Assembly: GCA_038317095.1 (NCBI GenBank)
Contig: JBBQBB010000002.1
Location: 44,931-108,930, forward strand
From: JAGXTF01 sp038317095
GTDB lineage: Bacteria > Bacteroidota > Bacteroidia > NS11-12g > UBA955
DNA: 64,000 nucleotides
Direction: 5' to 3'
Numbering within the stretch: position 1 is the first letter of the stretch; each line of letters opens with the position of its first letter. Below are positions 42,791-51,978 of this stretch, piece by piece. The notes under the pieces are model-generated. The model saw nothing but the letters and a program-made list of their open reading frames with translations, ran no database searches and was not told where the DNA came from. A program made the translations under genes and the position numbers.

Positions 42791-43645
42791 TTAAATTTTG
42801 CGAAAAACAGCGGCGCACCATTGTCCTAAATTTTCTGTTTTCAGCAACGCTAAGCCATTCTCCGTGCAGTTATTGCTAAGTTCATCTAAATCTGATGGGA
42901 AAAATCCACTGATAAATAGCAGCCCGCCTGATTGTAAAGATTTTGCATATTCGACCGTATCGTTTAACAATACTTGTTTGTGAATATTGGCCAAAACCAC
43001 ATTGTATTTCTTATTCGGATTTTTAGAAAAAAACTTTGCATCATCATGGAAAGCTGATATTTTGCTACAGCGGTTAATTTCTGCATTTTCAGTGATGTTT
43101 AAAGCAGACCAATCTTCGATTTCTACTGCATTTATATTGGAAGCACCAAGATATTCTGCCAATATAGCTAGAATGCCAGTACCAGCGCCCATATCCATTA
43201 CAAAAGCACTGTAGAATGCGGTTTCAAAATCCAACATCAACGAAACCATCATTTGCGTTGTGGCATGGTGTCCGGTGCCAAAGCTCATTTTGGGTTGAAT
43301 CACAATCTCGTATTCTACATTTTCCGCAGGCGGATGAAATGCAGCTCGAATATGTACTTTATCGCGAATGGTTAACGGGTCAAAAAAATTCTTCTCCCAC
43401 AGTGCGTTCCAATTTTGTTTAGCAATGATTTGTGTTTCCACCTTTCCAATGATAAACGGAGCTATGATGTCTTCTACTTCTGCTGCTGATACATTTGCTT
43501 TTTCTTCTTCACAGAAAGCCCTAAATTTCCCATCCGTAAATTCAAATACATCAAAAGCAAATTCACTAAGAAATGCAGTAATAATTTCGTAATTTTCTTC
43601 TGAGGGTTCTATTGGAGTTGCTGAAAATTCAATGTAATTTCCCAT
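42791..43645 (-). CDS. prmA: Ribosomal protein L11 methyltransferase
   Basis: S-adenosylmethionine-dependent methylation of ribosomal protein L11. 284 residues from ATG 43645. The methyltransferase core shows QPKMSFGTGHHATTQMMVSLML (family AFGTG-H-TT motif), DMGAGTGILAILAEYLGA (SAM-binding motif I) and VVLANIHKQVLL (motif IV, normally NI-x-x). The N-terminal substrate domain (YIEFSATPIEPSEENYEI) is present and a bit shorter than in proteobacteria. Its ATG overlaps the stop of the preceding lipoprotein gene by one base. Confidence 0.92.
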   Translation of the reverse strand: MGNYIEFSATPIEPSEENYEIITAFLSEFAFDVFEFTDGKFRAFCEEEKANVSAAEVEDIIAPFIIGKVETQIIAKQNWNALWEKNFFDPLTIRDKVHIRAAFHPPAENVEYEIVIQPKMSFGTGHHATTQMMVSLMLDFETAFYSAFVMDMGAGTGILAILAEYLGASNINAVEIEDWSALNITENAEINRCSKISAFHDDAKFFSKNPNKKYNVVLANIHKQVLLNDTVEYAKSLQSGGLLFISGFFPSDLDELSNNCTENGLALLKTENLGQWCAAVFRKI

Positions 43646-44808
43646 TATTTTTTCACCGCCGATTGCATATTGCACTCTTTAAATTCGGCATTGTATCCTA
43701 TCATAAACGGAAGTTTTAAAGGGGCCGCTTTTTCGTAAGCTTTTTTCATTTCCGGTTGAAATCTGCCAGCAAATAGTTTTATAGTTTTTGAATAGGTACC
43801 CAGCAATTCCACTTCAAAACCATTGTCTAACATAAACCCATAAGGCAATCCACTGTCGTCTTGCAATAGTCTTACCGTGTGGTTTTTTACAAAATTGCGG
43901 ATGGTTGAAAAATATGCTTCGTGCATTAAATAACTGGCGGCTTTAAAAAACGTTACCACTTTATTTCTATTTTCTAGCCAATGCACCAAGCCAGTATGTG
44001 TTTTTAAATACCCATCGCTGGCATCATAACTCATATATATCAATTCTTTTACCACATTGGATCCAGGCAAACTGTAACCCACTTTATAACCAATTCTTTT
44101 GGTTTTTTTGGTCATTTCTTTCGCATCCAATTTGTCTATTTCTTGGCCTTCATTGTTTAAATTAAAATGCGAAATATAATGAACAGTGTATCCAGCTCTG
44201 GCAATGTAAAACAACACGGTATGCAAAGTTCCATTAAGTGGTCCGCGGTTAAAATCATTCGCCATACTTTTGGTTCTAAAAAATCCCAATTTGTGTGGAA
44301 AAAACATGGTATGATCCAGATTGTTATAGTAACGAATCATGTTTGAATCGGCTATATTGCTAGGATTAAAAATGGTTCCGCAAGGTTCCAAACCTATCAT
44401 GATGGTGGTATCCTGTTTGGGGAAAAACAAATTCGCGTAGTAAAAATCACCGCCTGCAAATGGGTAGAACAAAGTACCCGGTTCCTTTTTTACATTTTTT
44501 GGATTTTCCTTCACCCACCCTTGAATTTTTAGTCCAATTCTTTCATTTAAAATGGCCCATTTCTCATCGGTATTTTTGGCAAAAGATTTCCAAATATTTT
44601 TGCGGGTTGAAGCCAATGCATTGCTATCCTGCATGCCTGCAATAAAATGGGCAAATGCAGTCAGTTCTTTATTCTCGGTGGCTCTTCCTGTAGCTTTTTT
44701 TACATTCTCTACTGTTTTTTTGGTTGTATCTTTTTTCGAGGAGGAGGTGCTTGCATTGCCGCATCCTATAAACCATAAGGGAACCGCGATAAATATCCAA
44801 TTGCGCAT
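43645..44808 (-). CDS. Lipoprotein of unknown function
   Basis: 387 residues. A lipoprotein signal ends PLWFIGCGN (Cys about 16) and is followed by a Ser/Lys/Thr-rich linker. The globular part (about 50-387) has no motif I can name, but blocks such as GTLFYPFAGGDFYYANLFFPKQD, DHTMFFPHKLGFFRTKSM and GLPYGFMLDNGFEVELLGTYSK look like a conserved Bacteroidota family. ATG 44808 is used because a -7 box TATTTTTG (minus strand, 44818-44825) covers the only upstream alternative. It is translationally coupled to prmA. Confidence 0.78.
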   Translation of the reverse strand: MRNWIFIAVPLWFIGCGNASTSSSKKDTTKKTVENVKKATGRATENKELTAFAHFIAGMQDSNALASTRKNIWKSFAKNTDEKWAILNERIGLKIQGWVKENPKNVKKEPGTLFYPFAGGDFYYANLFFPKQDTTIMIGLEPCGTIFNPSNIADSNMIRYYNNLDHTMFFPHKLGFFRTKSMANDFNRGPLNGTLHTVLFYIARAGYTVHYISHFNLNNEGQEIDKLDAKEMTKKTKRIGYKVGYSLPGSNVVKELIYMSYDASDGYLKTHTGLVHWLENRNKVVTFFKAASYLMHEAYFSTIRNFVKNHTVRLLQDDSGLPYGFMLDNGFEVELLGTYSKTIKLFAGRFQPEMKKAYEKAAPLKLPFMIGYNAEFKECNMQSAVKK

Positions 44809-44849
44809 TTGTGGCTGCAAAAATACTTGAAAAAAATGATTCTTCGGTG

Positions 44850-45698
44850 TTAATGGGCTTCAAAAAACGACCAAATTGCAGGCAATTCGCTTTTCCAATA
44901 GACGAAAGTATGACCTGCGTCCTTTTCTACATGCAAAACCAGGTCTGCTTTGGGATTAAATGTACCACCCTTTTTGTTGTTCAAAATTGCGGCTGCAAAA
45001 TTCTGCGTTTGCGCCACCGGAACTACTTTGTCTTTCATGCCATGTCCCAAATAAACAGGTGTGTTCCAAGCATGGTTGTTTAAAAACAACTGGGGATTGT
45101 CTATATTCTTCCACCGCATCATAAACTTTGAAAAAGGACCGTAAACCAGGCTGCATAGTGGGTCTTGTGGCATACTCATTTGGTTGAAATCGCCACTTAA
45201 CGCTGCGGCTGCATGGAAGAAACCGGGTCTTTTTTCGCAGATAAGTGCAACGCCACGGGCTCCAGTGCTCAAACCCAAAAGGTAATTTTTTAATTGAAAC
45301 ATCCCCATGGAATCTTTCATAAAATTTATAGCGGAATCAAGCCACAGCAAAGTGGGGTATTTGCGCAAATCTGTACGGGTTTCTGGGAAATATTTTGTGG
45401 CATAAATACTCTGTCCCATTTGCGGTGCAATCACCCTATAGCCTTTGGCCAATGCTGTTTGGCACACCTCTGCACTATCACACCACTTTGTATTCGAAAA
45501 ATTCCAACCTGGTAATAAAATAAGATCGCCTTTGATGGACACACTGTCTGCCGGATATTGAAGCCAAATACCCACTTTATTGAAAATTATTTTTACATTT
45601 TTTGCTGCTTTTGTTATTGGGGGAAGGGAATTTGGCACTTGTGTTTGGCCCGAGCAAGAAAGGATTATAAAACAAAATGGCAAAATAATTTTTGGCAT
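44850..45698 (-). CDS. Alpha/beta-hydrolase-fold lipoprotein
   Basis: 282 residues with a lipoprotein signal (PFCFIILSCSG, Cys about 14). The alpha/beta hydrolase core has the nucleophile elbow GLSTGARG, the acid region GHGMKDKVVP and the His in KDAGHTFVYW, so all three catalytic residues are in place. GDLILLPGWNFSNTKW near the N-terminus would form the oxyanion region. Esterase or peptidase activity is plausible; the substrate is unknown. It is followed upstream by the SRAP gene, four bases away, in the same direction. Confidence 0.82.
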   Translation of the reverse strand: MPKIILPFCFIILSCSGQTQVPNSLPPITKAAKNVKIIFNKVGIWLQYPADSVSIKGDLILLPGWNFSNTKWCDSAEVCQTALAKGYRVIAPQMGQSIYATKYFPETRTDLRKYPTLLWLDSAINFMKDSMGMFQLKNYLLGLSTGARGVALICEKRPGFFHAAAALSGDFNQMSMPQDPLCSLVYGPFSKFMMRWKNIDNPQLFLNNHAWNTPVYLGHGMKDKVVPVAQTQNFAAAILNNKKGGTFNPKADLVLHVEKDAGHTFVYWKSELPAIWSFFEAH

Positions 45699-45702
45699 AC
45701 AG

Positions 45703-46425
45703 TTACAATAACAATTTCTGTTCCAACTCCGCATATACATATTTGTCTTGAACCTCCAAAACATTTCGATCATTTCTGGCTTTACTTGCCAATGGACCAA
45801 TGGTATAGGCTTCCATTTTTTCATCTTGGTAGGGTTTCACCAAGGTCAAGGATGTTTCTGGAGCTGCCGTCATCCAAACAGAAGCTTCCTTATCATCCAG
45901 AATAAGAGGCATTCTTTTTTTCGAATTGTGAATCATGCTCAATAAATTATTGGCAGGGCTAGTAACAATGGAAAAGGTATCGTGTATTTCTCCTGTTTCT
46001 TGGTTGGTCCATGTTTCGGCGATACCCGCAAAGAGAAAAAAGCTATGGTCTTTGGGAAAAATATAATAAGGATATTTTTTTTTATTTACTTCTCGCCATT
46101 CGTAAAATCCTGCAGCGGGTATAACGCAACGGCCTTCTTTAAATGCATGGCGAAACATGGGTTTAGAATCCACAGTTTCCCCTTTGGCATTGAATGCCAA
46201 TTTGCGCATTTCTATAGCATTGTTTTCGTCTTTAGCCCATGTGGGAATAAGCCCCCATTCTTTACTTACCATTTTATTTTTATTGCCCTCGGCTATAATT
46301 ACTGGCATATTGGGATAAGTAAAAGCAGTAAAGAAAAATCCAGATGCTGGCAATATAATTTCATCTAGTTGCAGGCGACTTTGCAGCGCATCTGCATTGA
46401 AATTGACTGAATAGGAGAAACACAT
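45703..46425 (-). CDS. SRAP-domain abasic-site processing protein (YedK/HMCES-like)
   Basis: Forms a covalent link to abasic sites in single-stranded DNA through the N-terminal Cys exposed after Met removal. 240 residues. MCFSYSVN places Cys at position 2 only if ATG 46425 is the start, which decides between it and the upstream TTG. Other family hallmarks are WGLIPTWAKD, FNAKGETVDSKPMFRHAF with the active-site Asn, CVIPAAGFYEWRE with Glu, TSPANNLLSMIHNSKKRMPLIL with His, and the C-terminal EVQDKY. The length is standard. Confidence 0.93.
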   Translation of the reverse strand: MCFSYSVNFNADALQSRLQLDEIILPASGFFFTAFTYPNMPVIIAEGNKNKMVSKEWGLIPTWAKDENNAIEMRKLAFNAKGETVDSKPMFRHAFKEGRCVIPAAGFYEWREVNKKKYPYYIFPKDHSFFLFAGIAETWTNQETGEIHDTFSIVTSPANNLLSMIHNSKKRMPLILDDKEASVWMTAAPETSLTLVKPYQDEKMEAYTIGPLASKARNDRNVLEVQDKYVYAELEQKLLL

Positions 46426-46521
46426 GTACAATTTTAATCAAATATTTTGTAAATTGAAATGGCGCGTCTCAATAAATTGGTTTTATTTCCAACTTCCATT
46501 TTAACATTTATCTTCGCAATC

Positions 46522-47718
46522 ATGAAATTGGGAATTCTGCGAGAGAGGAAAACACCTGCTGACATTAGGGCTGCCCTCACACCAGTGCAATGCGTAGCAC
46601 TTCAAAATCGCTTTCCGCAGGTTAAAATATTTGTAGAAAGTTGCAAAACGCGCTGTTTTTCGGATGAAGATTATAGCGCCGCAGGTATTGATGTGGTGGA
46701 TGATATTTCCATTTGCGAAACTTTATTGGGTATAAAAGAGGTGCCCAAAGAATTTTTAATGCAAGGCAAAACCTATTTTTTCTTTTCGCATACCATAAAA
46801 ATGCAACCCAACAATCAATTGATGTTAAAAGAAATTATCCGCAAGAAAATTCGATTGATAGATTATGAAACTTTGCAATGGGAAAATGGCCAGAGGGTAT
46901 TGGGTTTCGGCAGATTTGCAGGCATCGTAGGCGCATACAATGGTTTGCTTACCTATGGAAAAAAATACAAAAATTATGCATTAAAACCAGCGTGGCAATG
47001 CGAGGATTATCGGGAATTATTGCACGAAGCAGCAGCCGTGGATATTGGGAATTTGAAAATTGCACTCACGGGTGGCGGGCGCGTGGCCAATGGGGCTTTG
47101 GATTTTTTACGAAATTTGCGCATCACTGAAGTTACGCCTTATCAATTTATACACAGGCAATTTTCTGAGCCCGTTTTTGTGCATTTAAATAGTCCAGAAA
47201 TTTATCGCCATAAAGAAGGCATGGCCTGGGATACAAAATACTTTTATGCCCATCACAATGAATACGAAAGTAGCTTTAGTGATTTTATTCCGGTTACAGA
47301 CATTCTTTTAAATGGCATATTTTGGACCGCTGATTTACCCCCATTATTTTATAAAAATGAAACGCAAAATATAGATTTTAAATTGCCCGTAATTGCAGAT
47401 ATTAGTTGCGATGTGGATGGCAGTGTTCCCATCACCTATAAAGCCACCACCATTCAAAACCCTGTGATAGGTTGGAGCCGCAAAAACCAACAACCCTGTG
47501 AACCCTTTACCGAGGATAGCATTGATATAATGGCGGTTGGAAATTTACCCAACGAATTGCCTTGCGATGCCAGCGAAGAATTTGGCGAGAATTTTTTGCA
47601 CTATGTCATTCCAGAATTTCTTGCAGAAACTAGCCGCATGATCCGTGAAGCAACGATTACGGAGAATGGAAAATTGACAGATAAATATAATTATTTGAAA
47701 GATTATATAGGATTGTGA
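46522..47718 (+). CDS. Saccharopine dehydrogenase (LYS1)/alanine dehydrogenase-like NAD-dependent oxidoreductase
   Basis: 398 residues. The N-terminal domain begins MKLGILRERKTPADIRAALTP, like AlaDh/PNT-type enzymes (GxxxExxxxExRVxLTP). Further on are EVPKEFLMQGKTYFFFSHTIK and GRFAGIVGAYNGLLTYGKK, the latter typical of LYS1 saccharopine dehydrogenases. The Rossmann segment is IALTGGGRVANGALDFL, and VIADISCDVDGSVPIT is a substrate-site block. ATG 46522 matches homologues. No other lysine or alanine metabolism gene is adjacent, so the exact substrate stays open. Confidence 0.8.
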   Translation: MKLGILRERKTPADIRAALTPVQCVALQNRFPQVKIFVESCKTRCFSDEDYSAAGIDVVDDISICETLLGIKEVPKEFLMQGKTYFFFSHTIKMQPNNQLMLKEIIRKKIRLIDYETLQWENGQRVLGFGRFAGIVGAYNGLLTYGKKYKNYALKPAWQCEDYRELLHEAAAVDIGNLKIALTGGGRVANGALDFLRNLRITEVTPYQFIHRQFSEPVFVHLNSPEIYRHKEGMAWDTKYFYAHHNEYESSFSDFIPVTDILLNGIFWTADLPPLFYKNETQNIDFKLPVIADISCDVDGSVPITYKATTIQNPVIGWSRKNQQPCEPFTEDSIDIMAVGNLPNELPCDASEEFGENFLHYVIPEFLAETSRMIREATITENGKLTDKYNYLKDYIGL

Positions 47719-48191
47719 AATGCAAATCATTTTTCCAGACTGTCTTGGATAAACTGAAAAACGGACTTGTATTTTTAGAAAATTGATTTTAGGCACCTTT
47801 TTACATTCCAGATGTTCCACTTTCCTGCAATCATGGACAGGCGTCCACCTTGGGCGGTAGAACCAAAAGATACCCAAAAAGCTAGGTCCTGCAGATTAAA
47901 TTCGCGGTGGGGAATAGGTTGGATACGATGTGAAAGTGTTTGAAAATAGTGGGGTGCAAAAAAACATCAAATCTCTTCGCGATCCCGATTTTGGGTTTAA
48001 CCTACCGCCGATGAAGGAGGGCAAAAAAAGGATTTTTTAAAAGATCGAACTGCTTTGGTCATTGAAAATTATTACCTGAACTTCCGCAGAATCACCTTAG
48101 TGAAACGAAAGAAGCAAATTTATACCAAACGTAAAGACAATATTTAAATACAATGGCCCCCTAATGACTATTTTTGTGGGAGCAAAAAATC
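47719..48191. other. Intergenic region with degenerate remnant sequence
   Basis: About 470 bases without a supported gene. On the minus strand it reads patches such as LAFWVSFGSTAQGGRL near 47850, interrupted by stops. Words such as AGATACCCAA and CGATCCCGATTTTGG recur loosely at 62300-62450. Confidence 0.45.
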
Positions 48192-49247
48192 CTATTTTAT
48201 TCCATATGGTTTTGCCCCCGCAACACTAAAATGCCTAGTAAACAAATTGTTGTTTTTAAACAACAATTCCAATTTCATGGCTTGTTCTTTTTGGCCTTTG
48301 GCATCTTTGGCATCATAACCATTCAAAATTAATCCTTCCGTTTCTTTTATGGCTTTTTCAGGTTGATCGATTAACATGTACAACAGTGCATTGTCATAAA
48401 ATGATGCATATCTGATTTTTTTATCGCCCTTTTCATCTTTGTTAAATGTGGTTTTTAATCCATCAAAATATTTAATCATTTCAACTATTTTACTTTTATC
48501 TTCCGCAGAAATTGTGTTTGCAGAAACATTTTCTAAGGTTAATTTTAATGCGGTCCATCTCAAATGCATGGCTTCGTATTCCGGGTGTTTTTTATTGTCA
48601 ATTAACCATAAATAAAGATTCTCTTTTGTCGTTGGAAAACCCACATTCGAATTTGCCCAATTGTTAGCCCTGGCAATCCCTTCGTTCAATCTATCGCGCA
48701 CCAAATTGCTAAAAATACTGCCTTTGTTTGAATAATAATAAGAAGTCGCATCCGAACGATTTGAAAAAGATTTACTTGCCCAGTTAAAGGATCGAGAAGT
48801 AAACAAGGGTATCCCTTTAATTAATTGATCTCCACTATAATTTTTCAAATCTGCAGTGCCACTGATTGAATAATCTAAACTTATATAATAGGAGTAGGTT
48901 TTATTCACAGTACCGTCCTTGTTTTTAGATTCAGAAACACTTTCCACAATTTGGTATTTGTCCACCATTAAATCACTAAATGAAACAAAATAATTGATAT
49001 TATATTCACTTTCATCCAATTCTAGCCCTTGCAATACCAATTTGCTCGTCATTGCATCGGTGGTCATAAATTCTTCAATTCTACCCGAAATATCTACAGT
49101 AACTTTATATCCTTTTAATGTAGAATCAAAAATGGCATGAGGCAAGTCTCTGTATTCGAAATTGAAATGGTACGGATCTAAGTCAACTTTTTGTGCTGAG
49201 GCAGCAACTGAGCAAAATAATAGAAGGGCAATGAGTATGTTTTTCAT
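48192..49247 (-). CDS. Secreted protein of unknown function
   Basis: 351 residues with a clean signal peptide (ends VAASAQ). The mature protein has an N-terminal beta-rich part (about 20-160: YKVTVDISGRIEEFMTTDAM, YYISLDYSISGTADL) and a helical C-terminal part (about 200-350) with tetratricopeptide-like helices (YLWLIDNKKHPEYEAMHLRW, ALLYMLIDQPEKAIKETEGL). No known family is recognised. It is the last gene of a minus-strand trio with the zinc-ribbon/PBP protein (138 bases upstream) and the pseudokinase. Confidence 0.75.
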   Translation of the reverse strand: MKNILIALLLFCSVAASAQKVDLDPYHFNFEYRDLPHAIFDSTLKGYKVTVDISGRIEEFMTTDAMTSKLVLQGLELDESEYNINYFVSFSDLMVDKYQIVESVSESKNKDGTVNKTYSYYISLDYSISGTADLKNYSGDQLIKGIPLFTSRSFNWASKSFSNRSDATSYYYSNKGSIFSNLVRDRLNEGIARANNWANSNVGFPTTKENLYLWLIDNKKHPEYEAMHLRWTALKLTLENVSANTISAEDKSKIVEMIKYFDGLKTTFNKDEKGDKKIRYASFYDNALLYMLIDQPEKAIKETEGLILNGYDAKDAKGQKEQAMKLELLFKNNNLFTRHFSVAGAKPYGIK

Positions 49248-49385
49248 AAATTTTGAAAAACGAATATAGAATAAGTTTTACAATTTCTCCAAAATTAAAA
49301 TTCATTTGCCAAACGGGAATTCAAGATTCATATTATAAAAATTCAATCGACAAATATTGAATACGCCTAAAAATAAAATTCGGTC

Positions 49386-50939
49386 TTACTGAATCCAAAT
49401 TTCAAAATGAATTGGCGAATATGCCGCAAATCTTGTTATTGGTTTCACAACATTTCCTAATGAGATTGATTTCACCTTCAAACCAAAAGGTTTAAACAAT
49501 TCATACATTTGAGATACTGCATTATCCGTAGCCTTTTTATCGGTGTTTAAGTAATCTAATCCCAATAAAACGATTTCTTTATAGCTGCTTTTATTTATTC
49601 CAATCCATGAGCTTAAATTTCTTGCCTTATTTTCAGTTTCAGCCAATAAATTCCCATTTGCATCCGCCATTAAATCCAAATTTAATCTGAAATGATTTTC
49701 TGAAATGCCAAGGTATTCTTTTCTGTCCGCATCTATTGCAAAAGGTGATATTTTATAGGATGGATCATATGGCATTGTTTGAAAGTTGTGAGAAATAAAA
49801 CCCGACTCAGAGATTACTTCTTCGCATTGCGTTTGACAAAACTCCACGAATTCCTTTACCTTATTATTGGCTTTTGTTGGGTTTATATAAAGATACAAAC
49901 TTCTTACAAGTGGATATTCTCTCAAGGAAATATTAAATAAATTTGGGAAAACCAATCCATTTTCATCTTGGATACTTAGCATTTTTTGCTTCTGGGCTGC
50001 ACTATAACTTATTACGCCAATCGCATTTTCAGTGGATTTTACAATATCTGCAATAGAGTCGTTTGAAAAATTTCTTTTAACAATAGCCGTATCCAGTTTT
50101 AAACCAGATGCATCTAAAACAGATTCTTTGAAGAGTTGAAACGTTCCAGAATGGTCATCTAAAGTATAGGCATTTATATTACCACGCATTTTAGAACCCA
50201 ATTCTGACCATTGTTTGTTATTGCCAGCATAAATACTTGCCAAATCATTCAAACTAATATTTTGTAACGAATTGGATGAATTTACTGTTACTGCTATTGC
50301 ATCTATTGCAATTTCAAACTCTCCTCCTTGGCCTGAAACAGCATTGTATTTTGCCAAGTCTTTAAAATCATTCAACCGCACTTCCCTGCTAGACATTCCT
50401 ATTTCTGCCAACCCAGAATCGAGCTGAGAAAAAGCATACGATGATCCACGCGGGTCAATAAGTATTGTAACTTCTTGAATCTCCCCATTGATAACAATAT
50501 TTCCAGAAATCTCAATCTGTCCAGTTTCATTTTTTATTTGAGATACCGTTTTGGCTCCCATTTTACTTAATAAGTATTTTTTACATAGGGCAGGCATCAA
50601 TTTTTGACCAATTGTATTGCTGCCTGAAATTACCATGTAATATTCTTTCTTTACTACATCAGCACCCAGTTTTTGTAACAAGGTTTTTCTGAACAAAAAA
50701 GCTGTGACTAAAACCAATACGATTGGAATGATATATAAAAGTGACTTGGTCCATTTTAAATTTACTGGATTTGTTGACTTTGCATTTTTTAATTTTGGTT
50801 TAAGCGTGCTGTTTTTCTCCACTTTAGATTCCATTTTGGGTGCAACTATTTCCTTAATAATTCCAAGGCTTTTGCCACAATTCTCACAAAAATTTACCCC
50901 ATCTTGGTTGTCAAAACCACAGTGAATGCATTTTATCAT
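49386..50939 (-). CDS. Zinc-ribbon, membrane-anchored periplasmic-binding protein with OmpA-like C-terminus
   Basis: 517 residues. It begins with a cytoplasmic zinc ribbon (MIKCIHCGF ... NFCENCGKSLG), then a linker and one transmembrane segment (about 67-85, LLYIIPIVLVLVTAFLF). A type 2 periplasmic-binding domain like PstS follows (about 100-390: VISGSNTIGQKLMPALCKKYL, LAEIGMSSREV, DAIAVTVNSSNSL, AYTLDDHSGTFQLFKE). The last 100 residues resemble a divergent OmpA-like peptidoglycan-binding domain. It starts 15 bases after the pseudokinase gene, which ends in a similar zinc ribbon; both are probably parts of one envelope-spanning system. Confidence 0.8.
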   Translation of the reverse strand: MIKCIHCGFDNQDGVNFCENCGKSLGIIKEIVAPKMESKVEKNSTLKPKLKNAKSTNPVNLKWTKSLLYIIPIVLVLVTAFLFRKTLLQKLGADVVKKEYYMVISGSNTIGQKLMPALCKKYLLSKMGAKTVSQIKNETGQIEISGNIVINGEIQEVTILIDPRGSSYAFSQLDSGLAEIGMSSREVRLNDFKDLAKYNAVSGQGGEFEIAIDAIAVTVNSSNSLQNISLNDLASIYAGNNKQWSELGSKMRGNINAYTLDDHSGTFQLFKESVLDASGLKLDTAIVKRNFSNDSIADIVKSTENAIGVISYSAAQKQKMLSIQDENGLVFPNLFNISLREYPLVRSLYLYINPTKANNKVKEFVEFCQTQCEEVISESGFISHNFQTMPYDPSYKISPFAIDADRKEYLGISENHFRLNLDLMADANGNLLAETENKARNLSSWIGINKSSYKEIVLLGLDYLNTDKKATDNAVSQMYELFKPFGLKVKSISLGNVVKPITRFAAYSPIHFEIWIQ

Positions 50940-50954
50940 ATGTATATTTTTAGA

Positions 50955-51857
50955 TTAAATTTGTTGTGAACCACATTTGCCGCAAAACTTGGCATTTGCT
51001 TTTAGTAAATTTCCGCAATCTTTATTTTTGCATTGCGTTTCTTTATTTTTATCTAGTGATTCTTTGATTAAATTAAGTCCCTCCAAAGCGTCAGCGATAG
51101 ATTTATATCTTTTGCTGGGGTCTGTCTCCGACAAACTATCCAACCAAGTTTTTGCCAACGCTGTTATGCCATAAACAGGCAACCAATTGTGCGTCACAAT
51201 ATCTAGGTAAACTTTCTGGATTGGGCGATTTTTAGTTTCAATTGGCAACTTCCCTTTCAATAAATAATAAAAAACGATGCCACACCCATAAATTGCAGAT
51301 TTAACTGGATTTTCAGTTTGACCAGTTAACGTTTCTGGACTCTGAAACACAATTCTTTCATCCTGATCGTCTGAATAATGCCCGCCAAATCCTAGAACTA
51401 CTTCTGGTTGATAACCTAATCCCGTTATTATAGGTTTCAAGTTTTCAGAAATATAAATATTCTCAAATTCCAGTTTAAAAATGGGGGATTTTGCAGTGAA
51501 AATACTTTGAATTCCATCCATTAATTTGGAAATAATTGCAATGGCATTTTCTTCAGAAAGTTTGCCTTTTTTAGAAATAAAACTTTTTATACCTACTGCA
51601 TTGTGCTGTTCAGTAAGAAATGCTGAAATTCCATCAGTTTCGTCAAATCCTATGGCTTTGATAATATATGGATGGGTGATTCTAGCCAAACTTAATGCTT
51701 CTTCTCTGAAAGCTTGCCTGATTCCAGGATGATTCGCAAAACTGTTCTTAGAAACTTTTGCTATAGCTTTTAGTCCAAGATCATTTTCTGCTTCCCATAA
51801 ATCGTAATATCCATTTTGGTATACCCGATTGACTAAAGTGTACTTAAGTATTTCCAT
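50955..51857 (-). CDS. Predicted pseudokinase (Ser/Thr kinase fold) with C-terminal zinc ribbon
   Basis: 300 residues. The kinase fold is recognisable: AIAKV with Lys34, the alpha-C Glu in FREEALSLARITHPYIIKAIGF, FQSPETLTG in place of the APE segment, and SAIYGCGIVFYYLLKGKLPI as helix F. The catalytic loop reads SPIFKLEFENIYIS instead of HRDxxxxN, and the DFG position reads TGLG, so the catalytic base and the metal-binding Asp are missing. A zinc ribbon (CKNKDCGNLL ... FCGKCGSQ) ends the protein. ATG 51857 is set by the promoter at 51882-51914. It heads the trio with the genes at 49386 and 48192. Confidence 0.8.
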   Translation of the reverse strand: MEILKYTLVNRVYQNGYYDLWEAENDLGLKAIAKVSKNSFANHPGIRQAFREEALSLARITHPYIIKAIGFDETDGISAFLTEQHNAVGIKSFISKKGKLSEENAIAIISKLMDGIQSIFTAKSPIFKLEFENIYISENLKPIITGLGYQPEVVLGFGGHYSDDQDERIVFQSPETLTGQTENPVKSAIYGCGIVFYYLLKGKLPIETKNRPIQKVYLDIVTHNWLPVYGITALAKTWLDSLSETDPSKRYKSIADALEGLNLIKESLDKNKETQCKNKDCGNLLKANAKFCGKCGSQQI

Positions 51858-51881
51858 TCCCCGCAGGAATTTTCCCCGAAG

Positions 51882-51914
51882 CAAAATTAGACTCGTGAAT
51901 TTAAATTAAAACAA
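51882..51914 (-). promoter_or_regulatory. Promoter of the pseudokinase operon
   Basis: On the minus strand, TTG (51914-51912), a 22-base spacer and TAATTTTG (51889-51882), ending 25 bases before ATG 51857. Confidence 0.6.
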
Positions 51915-51978
51915 AATTCACATTATGTAATTGTTAGGTTTCTAATCGAATATAATTATCGTCATCGCAATAATAATT

